DNA from: Halogeometricum sp. S1BR25-6
GTDB lineage: Archaea > Halobacteriota > Halobacteria > Halobacteriales > Haloferacaceae
Reading direction: 5' to 3'
DNA: 64,000 nt
Assembly (NCBI RefSeq): GCF_031624495.1
Contig: NZ_JAMQOP010000003.1
Span: forward strand, 372,001-436,000
A program made the position numbers and the translations under genes. Positions 36,494 to 46,289 of the stretch are shown here, one piece after another. Under the pieces are notes generated by a model, which had not been told where the DNA came from, ran no database searches, and was given only the letters and a program-made list of their open reading frames with translations. Position 1 is the first letter of the stretch, and the number at the start of each line of letters is the position of its first letter.

Positions 36494-37873
36494 GTGCAGA
36501 GCGTCAATCCATACACCGAGTCGGTTCGAGAGGAGTACGACGAACACGACGAGACGGACGTCGAGGAGGCGCTGTCTCGCGCGGACGACGCCTTCGAGGA
36601 GTGGCGGGAGTGGTCGCTCACCGACCGCCGGCGTCTGCTCGCGGACGCGGGTGAGGTGCTCCGCGAGAACGAGGAGAAGTACGCCGAGTTGATGACCGAA
36701 GAGATGGGCAAACCCATCTCGCAGGCGCGCTCGGAGGTCGAAAAGTGCGCGTGGGTGTGCGACTACTACGCCGAACACGCGGGCGAACACCTCCAAGAGA
36801 AGACCGTGAAGGGGCCGGAGGACGCGGAGACGTACGTCCGATACGACCCGCTGGGCCCGATTCTGGCGGTCATGCCGTGGAACTTCCCCCTGTGGCAGGT
36901 GTTCCGGTTCTTGGCCCCGCACCTCACGTCGGGGAACGTGGGCCTCTTGAAGCACGCCTCGAACGTCCCGGGGTGCGCGCTGGCCATCGAGGAGGTGCTC
37001 CGCGACGCCGGTTATCCCGAGGACGTCTTCCAGTCGCTGCTCGTCGGTTCCGACCAGATAGAGGACGTCATCGCCGACGACCGGGTGCGCGCCGTCACGC
37101 TGACGGGCAGCGGACCCGCCGGCCGCGCCGTCGCAGAACAGGCCGGCGAGAGCCTGAAGAAGAGCGTCCTCGAACTCGGCGGGAGCGACCCGTACATCGT
37201 CCTCGACGACGCACCGTTGGACGAAGCGGCGGAGACGGGAGCGCAGGCGCGGACCATCAACTCCGGGCAGTCCTGCATCGCCGCCAAGCGGTTCATCGTC
37301 CACGACGACGTGTACGACGAGTTCGTCGAGAAGTTCGTCGACGAGATGGAAGCGCTCGACGTGGGCGACCCGAAGAACGAGGAGACGAACGTCGGTCCGC
37401 AGGCGCGCGAGGACCTGATGTCTGACCTCCAAGAACAGGTCGAAGAGACGGTCGAGATGGGCGCGACGGTGGAGACAGGCGGCGAACCGATGGACCGGGA
37501 GGGGTACTTCTATCCCCCGACGGTGCTGACCGACGTGCCGCGCGACTCCCCCGGCGGGTGCGAGGAGATGTTCGGCCCCGTCGCCTCCGTCTTCCGCGTC
37601 GAGAGCGAGGAGGAGGCGGTGGCGCTGGCGAACGACTCGCAGTACGGCCTCGGCGGGAGCGTCTGGACCGAGGACCTCGAACGCGGAAAGGAGGTGGCCG
37701 CGGACGTCGAATCCGGCGCGGTGTTCGTCAACGAACTCACGAAGTCCGACCCCCGCCTGCCGTTCGGCGGCGTGAAGCAGTCGGGCTACGGTCGCGAACT
37801 CGGCGTCGAAGGTATCCACGAGTTCGTGAACAGAAAGACTGTGTTCGTGCAGCACGGCGTCGGCGAGGAGTAG
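36494..37873 (+). CDS. gabD: NAD(P)-dependent succinate-semialdehyde-type aldehyde dehydrogenase
   Basis: A 459-residue aldehyde dehydrogenase. The GTG at 36494 is preferred because the conserved opening SVNPYTESVREEY follows at once, while the upstream 42 codons are Arg-rich and overlap the divergent membrane gene. Catalytic residues are visible: C261 in INSGQSCIAAKR and E227 in LELGGSDP; GPILAVMPWNFPLWQ carries the conserved Asn. The sequence is closest in pattern to succinate-semialdehyde dehydrogenases, which oxidise succinate semialdehyde to succinate; substrate specificity is inferred. It bears no obvious relation to the surrounding glycan genes. Confidence 0.85.
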   Translation: MQSVNPYTESVREEYDEHDETDVEEALSRADDAFEEWREWSLTDRRRLLADAGEVLRENEEKYAELMTEEMGKPISQARSEVEKCAWVCDYYAEHAGEHLQEKTVKGPEDAETYVRYDPLGPILAVMPWNFPLWQVFRFLAPHLTSGNVGLLKHASNVPGCALAIEEVLRDAGYPEDVFQSLLVGSDQIEDVIADDRVRAVTLTGSGPAGRAVAEQAGESLKKSVLELGGSDPYIVLDDAPLDEAAETGAQARTINSGQSCIAAKRFIVHDDVYDEFVEKFVDEMEALDVGDPKNEETNVGPQAREDLMSDLQEQVEETVEMGATVETGGEPMDREGYFYPPTVLTDVPRDSPGGCEEMFGPVASVFRVESEEEAVALANDSQYGLGGSVWTEDLERGKEVAADVESGAVFVNELTKSDPRLPFGGVKQSGYGRELGVEGIHEFVNRKTVFVQHGVGEE

Positions 37874-37928
37874 CGGAGCGGAGACGGCGGTCCGTCCGTC
37901 TCTCCGGCCGTATTCGCGTCTATTCGCG

Positions 37929-38135
37929 TCAGATGTCCGTGGGAACGATAGAACGCACCGAGAGCGTCTCCTCGCACTCGGGACAGCGTTCGACGCGCGC
38001 GGCGCCGTACACGTCGCAGTGGTACGAGGCATCTCCGCCCCTTCCGAGGAGTAGTCCGCACGACGGACACGGGTCGGGTCCGGAGTCGGTGCGGCCGAGG
38101 AAGCGAGCGAACGGACGAGACGCGAGTCGAAGCAT
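37929..38135 (-). CDS. Small zinc-ribbon protein
   Basis: A 68-residue protein from the ATG at 38135. Two CxxC knuckles, CPSCGLLLG and CPECEE, about 28 residues apart, with an additional Cys in YHCDVYGAA between them, indicate a zinc ribbon. The N-terminus is basic (MLRLASRPFARFLGRTD). A TTTAAAGAG-like run precedes it, in minus-strand sense near 38165-38172. One of several tiny zinc proteins between 37.9 and 39.3 kb; function unknown. Confidence 0.65.
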   Translation of the reverse strand: MLRLASRPFARFLGRTDSGPDPCPSCGLLLGRGGDASYHCDVYGAARVERCPECEETLSVRSIVPTDI

Positions 38136-38202
38136 CGTGTTACCGTGTGGCACGAGATACAATAACTCTTTAGGTCGGTTGCGCGCGTTCTCGGACGGAC
38201 TC

Positions 38203-38373
38203 CTACGGTCGCGGAACGGAATTCACGTGTCCGCAGGCCGGGCAGCGGAACCGACCGTCCGGACCGTCCGCCGAGGGGAGGGCGACGTCGAAGAGCAGAC
38301 GGCCCCCGGCGATGGTTCCGCACTTCGCGCACTCGACGCGGGCGAAGGTCGTCTGTCGGTCGTCACTCGACAT
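38203..38373 (-). CDS. Small zinc-ribbon protein
   Basis: A 56-residue protein from the ATG at 38373. Two CxxC pairs, CAKCGT and CPACGHVN, separated by about 28 residues form a zinc ribbon; the C-terminus is short. The open frame upstream to 38508 is Arg/Gly-rich and excluded. It lies 67 bp upstream of the 68-residue zinc-ribbon gene on the same strand, so the two may be cotranscribed. Confidence 0.65.
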   Translation of the reverse strand: MSSDDRQTTFARVECAKCGTIAGGRLLFDVALPSADGPDGRFRCPACGHVNSVPRP

Positions 38374-38610
38374 CGAACCACCCCATCGGGGCCGCTGTGC
38401 GAGTCGAGTCGAACCGGCCCCGGACGCTGTTCGTCCCCCTCCGGTCCTCGCCGTGAAGGGTGTGGAGTCGGCCGTACCGGACTGAACTCGGCTCTTCGGA
38501 GGAAGCATCTCCTCGGCGCGCCATCGTCCCCCTCGCGAACATTTTATGTCGCATATATGGTACTCTTCGATGCGTTACATGGCATTACTGGTTGATAGAG
38601 TAACCTGTTT

Positions 38611-38751
38611 ATGTCGACGCAGAGGTCGTATATTGAGGAAATTCCCGAGAGATCGAACGACGCCGACGCACGCGGCACCGACCCCGTTCGGACGCCGCGG
38701 GCCGACCGAGTCGAGAACGAAAAGGTGTTACAGACATACAGCTGTGAGTGA
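38611..38751 (+). CDS. Possible 46-residue acidic microprotein
   Basis: ATG at 38611 in a locally AT-rich upstream region; an ATTACTGG box lies 20-27 bp before it, fitting leaderless transcription. The product is hydrophilic and acidic (YIEEIPERSNDADARGTDP) and ends YSCE. Codon use is plausible for haloarchaea. The ending resembles the first cysteine of a truncated zinc ribbon, so a remnant is possible. Its TGA overlaps a GTG at 38748 that opens a 62-codon frame. No family recognised. Confidence 0.4.
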   Translation: MSTQRSYIEEIPERSNDADARGTDPVRTPRADRVENEKVLQTYSCE

Positions 38752-38936
38752 ATGTTTGGTTTTTCGTTCGAACGACGAGCGGCAGGACGGTGACTCTCGA
38801 ATCAGCGGGCGAAAGCGACCGTCGACTGCTGAAGGCCGCGACCGAGTGGCCCTTCCCGGTTCGGCCGGGGACGGCGACGAACCGGACGATACGCCGGTTC
38901 AACCTTCGGTTTAGCCGCGCTCAATGGCCCGTTTAG
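38748..38936 (+). CDS. Possible 62-residue protein overlapping the previous frame
   Basis: A GTG start overlaps the preceding TGA by GTGA, the pattern of translational coupling. The first half (VWFFVRTTSGRTVTLESAGE) looks protein-like, but the C-terminus is rich in Arg/Thr and codon bias is weak. It may be spurious. Listed because the coupling arrangement is suggestive. Confidence 0.2.
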   Translation: MNVWFFVRTTSGRTVTLESAGESDRRLLKAATEWPFPVRPGTATNRTIRRFNLRFSRAQWPV

Positions 38937-39132
38937 ACCCCCCTATCGAACGACCGAAACCCGGTTCGCACCGGGCGGTCGCGAACCGGGGCCGTCGCGC
39001 GCAGCGACCGGAACGCGAGTCCGACGGGTTCGAGAGGCGCTCTCGGCCGGAGAAACGGCCGAAAGGGACGGGAAAGGGGGATATTGCAGCGACCCCATAA
39101 CCATACGGCGTGCGAGCGTAGAATGGGACACG

Positions 39133-39258
39133 ATGACACAAAGCGATACGAGCCAACCGCGCTGTACGCAGTGTGGCGCGCCGATCTCACGGCAAGTGAC
39201 CGGAACGATGGCTCTCTCCGTGACGACGCTGTGCCCGGACTGCGACCGAAGCGGGTGA
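39133..39258 (+). CDS. 41-residue zinc-finger microprotein
   Basis: A 41-residue frame starting at the ATG at 39133. It has two CxxC pairs, RCTQCGAPIS near the N-terminus and LCPDCDRSG at the very end, separated by about 19 residues, i.e. a compact zinc ribbon. A CCCCATAACC element about 35-45 bp upstream may be its promoter. Third positions are strongly GC. Such one-domain zinc microproteins are abundant in haloarchaea and several affect stress or biofilm phenotypes; the role here is unknown. Confidence 0.6.
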   Translation: MTQSDTSQPRCTQCGAPISRQVTGTMALSVTTLCPDCDRSG

Positions 39259-39462
39259 CAGATCCGCCCGACGCGAGTCCTCATCCCGCGGCGCACCCGT
39301 ACCGGCGGTCGAACCAGGAGACTCCGCTCCCGTTCGGTCGGTCGGGACGACGAGTGTGGGGGCGATGACCGCGGTGCGAACGTCCGGCGTTTTTATGCCG
39401 GTAGTCTCGACGCGGCGGACGGCGCATCCAGCGGGTGGTACGAGAGCGAAGTCCCTAGCATC

Positions 39463-39588
39463 GTGACCGGCCTCGAACAGTCGAGGCGGATCAGCGGTCA
39501 GATAGCCGACAGCGCGTGGGCCCTCATCGCGGAGGGACGCTCGCGTGCGGCGCTCGAACTCGTCATGGACGCGGTAGATACCACCTAA
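39463..39588 (+). CDS. Possible 41-residue helical microprotein
   Basis: A frame opened by the GTG at 39463 and closed by TAA at 39586-39588. The product reads as one amphipathic helix pair (SRRISGQIADSAWALIAEG, then RAALELVMDAVDTT), with good third-position GC. The same frame is open further upstream but has no ATG there. It could equally be the 3' remnant of a larger gene. It lies 60 bp before the nucleotidyltransferase gene. Confidence 0.35.
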   Translation: MTGLEQSRRISGQIADSAWALIAEGRSRAALELVMDAVDTT

Positions 39589-39638
39589 TGCCACGGCGAC
39601 TCGCGTAGCAAACAAATAGATTTTCCGTGCCCCCTCGT

Positions 39639-39644
39639 AGGAGG
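39639..39644 (+). promoter_or_regulatory. Strong ribosome-binding site AGGAGG
   Basis: Perfect Shine-Dalgarno core four bases before the ATG of the nucleotidyltransferase at 39649. Most genes here lack one, suggesting this transcript has a leader. Confidence 0.55.
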
Positions 39645-39648
39645 CCGT

Positions 39649-40839
39649 ATGCAGACTGTAGTTCTAGCCGCCGGCGTTGGCACCCGAATGTGGCCGCTCA
39701 CCGACGCGCGGCCGAAACCGATGCTTCCCGTGGCCGGGAAACCGCTCGTCGCGCACACCGTCGATGCCGCCGTAGAGGCCGGCGCGACCGAGTTGGTTCT
39801 CGTCGTCGGGTACGAAGCCGATGACGTGCGCTCGTTCTTCGGCGACGAGTACGCGGGCGTCTCCGTCGAGTACGCGGTACAAGAAGAGCAACTCGGCACT
39901 GCCGACGCCGTTCGGTCGGCGCTGGAAGTACTCGAAGGCGGTCCGTTCGCCGTGCTGAACGGCGACGCGCTCTACGACGTGCCGTCGCTCTCGGATCTCT
40001 ACGAGGGCGGTCCCGCGGTAGGGTCGTTCGAGGTGAACGACCCCACCTCCTACGGCGTCTTGGAGACCGACGAGTCGGGCAACGTCACCGGCGTCGTCGA
40101 GAAGCCGAGCGACCCGCCGTCGAACCTCATCAACGCCGGGGCGTACGTCTTCCCGGAGGAGGCTCACGAGTGGCTGTTCGACGTGGAGGCGTCCGAGCGC
40201 GGCGAACTCGAACTGACCGACGTGCTCTCGCGGGCGTGTGAGTCCTACGAGGTGCAACCCGTCGCGTTCGACCGGTGGCTCGACGTCGGTCGCCCGTGGG
40301 AGCTTCTGGAGGCCAACGAGTGGAAACTCGAAGAGATCGAAGAGCGAGTCGACGGCGAGGTGAGCGAGGACGCCGAACTGAACGGTCCCGTCGTCGTCGA
40401 GGAGGGCGCGGTGGTGCGCTCCGGCGTCGTCATCGACGGTCCGGCGCTCGTTCAATCCGGCGCGTCGGTCGGACCGAACGCCTACGTCCGCGGCGCGACG
40501 GTCGTCGGGCCGAACGCGAAGGTGGGTCACGCCGTCGAAGTAAAAAACAGCATCCTGATGAATGGAGCGACTGTCGGACATCTCTCGTACGTGGGCGACA
40601 GCGTCCTCGGCCGCGAGGTGAACTTCGGCGCGGGGACGAAAGTCGCCAACCTCCGCCACGACGGCGAGACGGTGACGCTGACAGTGAAGGAACGCCGCGT
40701 GGACACGGGCCGTCGGAAACTCGGCGTCATCGTCGGCGACGGCGTGAAGACGGGTATCAACAGTAGTCTCAACGCCGGCGTCGTACTATCGCCCGAAGCG
40801 ACCGTGATGCCGGGCGAATCGGTCACCCGGGACCGCTGA
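39649..40839 (+). CDS. glmU: Bifunctional sugar-1-phosphate nucleotidylyltransferase/acetyltransferase (GlmU-like)
   Basis: A 396-residue two-domain enzyme. Residues 1-230 form the pyrophosphorylase domain: signature LAAGVGTRMWPLTDARPKPM, GTADAV, and the metal-site Asp in LNGDALYDV. Residues about 245-390 form a left-handed beta-helix of hexapeptide repeats ending NFGAGTKVANLRHDG and GDGVKTGINSSLNAGV, characteristic of archaeal ST0452-type enzymes that acetylate GlcN-1-P and then make UDP-GlcNAc. Together with GlmS, GlmM, WecB and WecC nearby it completes the UDP-amino sugar route. Monofunctional thymidylyltransferase activity cannot be excluded. Confidence 0.85.
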   Translation: MQTVVLAAGVGTRMWPLTDARPKPMLPVAGKPLVAHTVDAAVEAGATELVLVVGYEADDVRSFFGDEYAGVSVEYAVQEEQLGTADAVRSALEVLEGGPFAVLNGDALYDVPSLSDLYEGGPAVGSFEVNDPTSYGVLETDESGNVTGVVEKPSDPPSNLINAGAYVFPEEAHEWLFDVEASERGELELTDVLSRACESYEVQPVAFDRWLDVGRPWELLEANEWKLEEIEERVDGEVSEDAELNGPVVVEEGAVVRSGVVIDGPALVQSGASVGPNAYVRGATVVGPNAKVGHAVEVKNSILMNGATVGHLSYVGDSVLGREVNFGAGTKVANLRHDGETVTLTVKERRVDTGRRKLGVIVGDGVKTGINSSLNAGVVLSPEATVMPGESVTRDR

Positions 40840-40953
40840 GGCGCGGGCGACGGACTTTCTTTTCGGCTTCGCTATCGAACGAGCGGTGCGCGGACGCGGG
40901 GGGCCACGCCGCGCGTTCCCCTTGGCAGGGGGAGAAGGGAGATTCGACCGAAG

Positions 40954-41442
40954 CTAGCGGTCGCGCTTTCTGTTGTAGACGCGCATGAACGTCTCGAACA
41001 GTTCGGGGTCGAGTTTGAACTGCACGTCGACGAGGTCCTCCTCGGCGTCGTAGTTCACGTGTTGGACGTCGACGACGTCGAGGACCGTCTCCATCGCGTC
41101 GAGTTTGGAGTCGCTGGGGCCCTGCTGGACGCCGATCCCGTTCTCGTCGACCGAGAGCGAGAGTCCGTCGATGCGGGTCTGGTAGGAGCCCTTCGAGGCG
41201 CTGAGAAGCGGGTTGCAGCGCTCGACGAGACCGAGTTCGTTCAGACGGTCGAGGCGACGGTAGATCGTGGACTCGGAGACGTCACAGGAGTCTGCCAACT
41301 CCTCTGCCGTGACCGGCCCTTCCTTGCCCGCGACGAGAATCTCGCGTGCGACCTCGTCGCCGAGTGCGTCGAGAAGGTCGTCGCTGTCGACCTCCTCGAG
41401 AAGGAGGGATGATGATGCGACCCAGTGTGTGCTCGCTGCCAT
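40954..41442 (-). CDS. Winged-helix transcriptional regulator
   Basis: A 162-residue protein. Residues about 20-85 form an ArsR-like winged helix: DALGDEVAREILVAG, then EELADSCDVSESTIYRRLDR as the recognition helix and NELGLVER as the wing lead-in. The C-terminal 75 residues are an acidic ligand or dimerisation domain with no known motif. ATTACATAAG about 30 bp upstream (antisense around 41473-41482) could be its TATA region. Placed between glmU-like and glmS genes, it may regulate amino-sugar synthesis; this is inference. Confidence 0.85.
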   Translation of the reverse strand: MAASTHWVASSSLLLEEVDSDDLLDALGDEVAREILVAGKEGPVTAEELADSCDVSESTIYRRLDRLNELGLVERCNPLLSASKGSYQTRIDGLSLSVDENGIGVQQGPSDSKLDAMETVLDVVDVQHVNYDAEEDLVDVQFKLDPELFETFMRVYNRKRDR

Positions 41443-41524
41443 AGGAGCACCTATCGGGAGAGCCCCCCTTATGTAATCACTGCATACCGGGTGCTCCGAG
41501 CGAGTAGTCCGATCGTACCGGTGG

Positions 41525-41543
41525 GCGTAAGCTCCCCTTACGC
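41525..41543. repeat. Inverted repeat GCGTAAG/CTTACGC
   Basis: Perfect 7-bp arms with a 5-base loop CTCCC, about 85 bp upstream of the winged-helix regulator start. It could be an operator or a structured leader. Confidence 0.45.
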
Positions 41544-41653
41544 GAAGTTGAGAACTAGCTGCAGAAACTGCGAGTGTCCGCTACAGACCGGTTCTCGCGG
41601 TTAAAGGTCACGTTATTCGGATGTTCCGACGCGGAATAGACAGATGTTTTACT

Positions 41654-41700
41654 AGAGCCGTCGCGCGGCTCTTCGGTTCGTACCGTCTCCGAAGACGGTA
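41654..41700 (-). terminator. Tandem hairpins downstream of glmS
   Basis: Two adjacent perfect inverted repeats: AGAGCCG/CGGCTCT (41654-41660 and 41666-41672) and TACCGTCT/AGACGGTA (41681-41688 and 41693-41700). They lie 34-80 bp after the glmS stop on the minus strand and are plausible termination or mRNA-end structures. Confidence 0.5.
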
Positions 41701-41733
41701 CCGGCGACGGCCGTGCGCGTCTCTCCGCTCAGG

Positions 41734-43551
<1,818 letters not shown>

Positions 43552-43553
43552 TG

Positions 43554-44726
43554 TTAAGCTGCCACCTCAGACTTCTCGCGGACGGTTCCGTCCACGACTA
43601 CGCCGGCACCGACGGTGGCTTCGGCGCCGACGCTGCTACCTGCCGTTAACGTCGCGTTCGCACCGACCGTGGCGCGGTCGGCGACTATACTTCCGATTCT
43701 GCGGTTCGTGTACATGCGGCCGTCGACGACGACGTCCGCCCGTCCGCCCGGGGAGGCGACGCAGTCGCCGATGCGGGCGCCCGATCCGACGACGGAGTCG
43801 CGCAGGAGGACGTTCGCTCCCACGTGCGCGTCCGTCGAGAGGATGGAGCGCTCGACGACGGCGTTAGCCCCGATGTGGACGTTATCTTGTAGACACGTGC
43901 CCGGACGGATAACCGCACCGGGACCGACATCGCAGTCTTTGCCGATGACGACCGGCCCCTCGATGACGGCGGATTCGTGGACGCGCGCCGAGTCGGCGAC
44001 GTACACGTCGGATCCGTACTGTCGCCCGAGCAGCGTCTCGGAGACCGAGAGCAACTGCCACGGCGTCGAGGGGTCGAGCCAGCCGCCGTTGACGAGGATG
44101 GACGTGACCGGACCATCTAGATGTTCGATGGCGTCCGTCAGCCGAATCTCGCCCTGCCACGGGTCGGTTTGGTCGAGGGCGTCGAACACCGAGCTATCGA
44201 ACGCGTACACGCCCGCGTTGACGAGGTATCCCTCGCGTTCGACGGGGTGTTCGTCGATATCCGCGATGAGGCCGCGGTCGGTGATGACCACGCCGTACTC
44301 CTCGGGCGTGTCCGAGTGTGCGACCGCCACGGTGGCGGCGCAGTCCGTCGACTCGTACCGCTCCCGCGTCGACGACACGATGTTGGCGTCGATGATGCTG
44401 TCGCCGTTGACGACGAGGAAGTCGCCGTTGACGACGCCAGCCGCCTGCATGAGCGCGTGGCCGCTTCCGAGACGCGACGGCTGTTGGACGAACTCGATGT
44501 CCGCATCGTCGTGCGTCGCTGTGAGGTGCGTTTGGATGCGGTCCCCGCGATAGCCAACGACGACGACGACGCGTTCGATGCCACTCTCCACCAGCGCGTC
44601 GAGGACGTAATCCACGACCGGCCGGTTCGCGACGGGCATCATCGGCTTCGGAAGGTACTTCGTGAGCGGACGGAGCCGCTTGCCCTCGCCCGCAGCGAGG
44701 ACGACCGCCTCTCGGATCTCGCTCAT
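43554..44726 (-). CDS. GlmU-like sugar-1-phosphate nucleotidylyltransferase
   Basis: A 390-residue protein from the ATG at 44726; the frame to 44846 is leader. The N-terminal domain carries LAAGEGKRLRPLTKYLPKPM and NGDSIIDAN. The C-terminal part is a hexapeptide left-handed helix (VIEGPVVIGKDCDVGPGAVI, VGANVLLRDSVVGSG, TVGANATLTAGSSVG). It is cotranscribed with glmS two bases downstream, pointing to UDP-GlcNAc or related UDP-amino sugar formation. The C-terminal segment differs from the ST0452-like end of the 39649 protein, so acetyltransferase activity is less certain. CCTATAACAATG at 44816-44827 marks a likely promoter. Confidence 0.85.
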   Translation of the reverse strand: MSEIREAVVLAAGEGKRLRPLTKYLPKPMMPVANRPVVDYVLDALVESGIERVVVVVGYRGDRIQTHLTATHDDADIEFVQQPSRLGSGHALMQAAGVVNGDFLVVNGDSIIDANIVSSTRERYESTDCAATVAVAHSDTPEEYGVVITDRGLIADIDEHPVEREGYLVNAGVYAFDSSVFDALDQTDPWQGEIRLTDAIEHLDGPVTSILVNGGWLDPSTPWQLLSVSETLLGRQYGSDVYVADSARVHESAVIEGPVVIGKDCDVGPGAVIRPGTCLQDNVHIGANAVVERSILSTDAHVGANVLLRDSVVGSGARIGDCVASPGGRADVVVDGRMYTNRRIGSIVADRATVGANATLTAGSSVGAEATVGAGVVVDGTVREKSEVAA

Positions 44727-44815
44727 CCGTGTACCTCCCGGCACGGGCGAACCCGCGTCGTGCCGCTCGGCGGGGCGGATCGTAGTGGCATACCCACAGT
44801 AATGCCCCGAACGGG

Positions 44816-44827
44816 CATTGTTATAGG
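44816..44827 (-). promoter_or_regulatory. Promoter element CCTATAACAATG
   Basis: On the minus strand, 90 bp before the start at 44726; it shares CTATAACAA with elements before wecB (47759) and the AglF-like gene (51791). If it is the TATA box the mRNA would have a leader of about 60 bases. Confidence 0.45.
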
Positions 44828-45084
44828 CAGCGTTTTTTACCCGCAATGGACCGCTGTCGCCGCCCCTGTCCGAGAATACGCTCCCTGATTCGGGTGTTTA
44901 AGGGACTGAGGCGCCGGTGTAGCGAACAATTAGTCACTAATCTTACCTAACGTGCCCTGTCTGTCGTCAGACACAATAACAGAAGAGAGAACGACAGGAT
45001 CGAAAGAAGAAACGAGCGGGTGAGACGACGCGGGCCGATGAGGAGTGCTATCCAGTCCCGATGATGGCGGAAGCACCGTCGTGA

Positions 45085-45114
45085 CCCCTAGGGGAGAGCC
45101 CCCGAGAACGGGGG
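45085..45114. repeat. GC palindrome and adjacent hairpin
   Basis: A perfect 10-bp palindrome CCCCTAGGGG at 45085-45094 is followed by a perfect 6-bp stem CCCCCG/CGGGGG (45099-45114) with loop AGAA. Located 110 bp after the 3' end of the DUF7344-like gene; termination or a small RNA are both possible. Confidence 0.4.
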
Positions 45115-45223
45115 TGTTGTGAGAGAGTCTACTGCATGCGAAAAGACGAACGCGCGGTGCGGACGAGCACCTCGGCTGGAAGGTCCGAAAAAATCGAAGA
45201 AAGCTACCGCCGACCGTTCGGTT

Positions 45224-45841
45224 TCAGTCGTCGAGTTCGTGCTGGCGGTACGTCTCCATGGCGGTGAGCACCACGAGTGCCGTGGTGCTTACGACTGCCC
45301 ACGCCGCGTCGGGGACGAGAGCGAAGCCGGGAACCCCGAGGAGACCGGCCGCGACGCCGACACCGACCGTGCCCGCGACGGCGGCGTTTCGCTTCGACGT
45401 GGGGGCCGTCGAATCTTCGGTTTCCGGCGTCGAATCACCGAGGTACGGTTCGAGCTGCTCGGCCGTCGGCTTCAGCGTGATGTCACCGCGGTTCTTCTCG
45501 AAGTCGATGACGCCCGAGGTGGCCATCTTCGGAAGGTGACACTGGTAGAGCCCGATGTACACGCGCTTGCGCTGACTCGATGACAGCTGCGCGATGTCGA
45601 TGTCGTTCTCCTTCGCGGCGATGAACTCTGCCATGTCGCCGAGTTTGGCCTCGCCGTCGTTCTGCTTGAGGTACTGGATCGCGTCGCGGCGACGCTGGTT
45701 CTTCAGAAGCTCGAAGATGGTGTCCTTCGAGAGGAGTTCTTGAACCTCTTCCTCCTGTTGTTTCTGCTGCTCGATTTCTGCGTCCGCCTCGGGGGTCGAG
45801 GCGTCTTTCGCGTCGGATTGGGTGAGTGTTTCGAGTGCCAT
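45224..45841 (-). CDS. DUF7344-type HTH membrane regulator
   Basis: A 205-residue protein. After an acidic, Gln-rich N-terminus of about 35 residues (QQKQQEEEVQELL) comes a winged-helix-like domain (DTIFELLKNQRRRDAIQYLK, then SSQRKRVYIGLYQCHLPKMA), followed by a hydrophobic hairpin near residues 150-195. The pattern NxRRRxxIxYL plus RKRVYIxLYQxHLPKL is diagnostic of a haloarchaeal family of putative membrane-tethered regulators. The family resembles the 46290 product upstream on the same strand. Targets are unknown; proximity to amino-sugar genes suggests a role in glycan control. Confidence 0.8.
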   Translation of the reverse strand: MALETLTQSDAKDASTPEADAEIEQQKQQEEEVQELLSKDTIFELLKNQRRRDAIQYLKQNDGEAKLGDMAEFIAAKENDIDIAQLSSSQRKRVYIGLYQCHLPKMATSGVIDFEKNRGDITLKPTAEQLEPYLGDSTPETEDSTAPTSKRNAAVAGTVGVGVAAGLLGVPGFALVPDAAWAVVSTTALVVLTAMETYRQHELDD

Positions 45842-46289
45842 CTGCCTACCTCCCTCTCGTTGAGAGTACCGTTGCGGCGGTCTTCGGCGCCAACCACCAG
45901 GTTAATTTGATATTTCTCGATTGGTCCGCGGTGGGTGGCATCCTAACGTCGCTGGTTCGACCCGCACGAGAGGTCAACTACCCTTTCTACAGCGTCCCTG
46001 ATATACCTGCCTTTCAGTTGCAGTATCTGCTTCCACCCGCACTACGAGAGTATTTTTTAAAACTGACTCTCCGGAGATTAATCAACTACAACCAGGAAAT
46101 CGAACTACTAACCGAGCCGAATCGGGCGACTAACGGGACTAGAGAGCCGGAATTCGTTCTAACCCGGGAACGTGGCGTCGGCGGGTCGAAGGTGGGTCGC
46201 AGCGGCTGCACAGTGCGAAAGTAATGACACATAATGAGAAAATTATCGGAGAGGGATGGCCGTCGGACGGTGTCCGACCGATCCGGCGC
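45842..46289. other. AT-rich intergenic region
   Basis: 448 bp separating the two DUF7344-type genes. A plus-strand open frame of 132 codons crosses it but lacks haloarchaeal composition and is rejected. T-rich minus-strand runs near 46228-46245 may end the 46290 transcript; GTTAATTTGATATTTC near 45900-45915 may contain the promoter of the 45224 gene. Confidence 0.4.

Larger units (their letters stand above)
39259..39648. other. Region around the possible helical microprotein
   Basis: 390 bp with no confident gene apart from the doubtful frame at 39463-39588. A short inverted repeat CCGGC...GCCGG with a T-rich loop lies near 39384-39401. An AGGAGG ribosome-binding site at 39639-39644, only four bases before the ATG at 39649, is unusually strong for this window. 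Confidence 0.35.
44727..45223. other. Intergenic region with promoter and GC palindromes
   Basis: 497 bp without a convincing gene. It contains the promoter element for the glmU-like/glmS unit (44816-44827) and a structured GC block at 45085-45114. The left half near 44930-45000 is AT-richer. No known RNA family was recognised. Confidence 0.4.

Noticed and set aside
41443-41733. glmS ribozyme or riboswitch
   Set aside because: This region is on the 3' side of glmS; no ribozyme core was seen on the 5' side either, and glmS ribozymes are known from bacteria.
44727-45223. RNase P RNA, SRP RNA or C/D guide RNA
   Set aside because: The universally conserved core sequences of these RNAs are not present, although the region is structured near 45085-45114.
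45826-46224. 132-codon plus-strand frame between the DUF7344-type genes
   Set aside because: AT-rich DNA, non-haloarchaeal amino acid composition, no family resemblance; it probably arises from low stop density.
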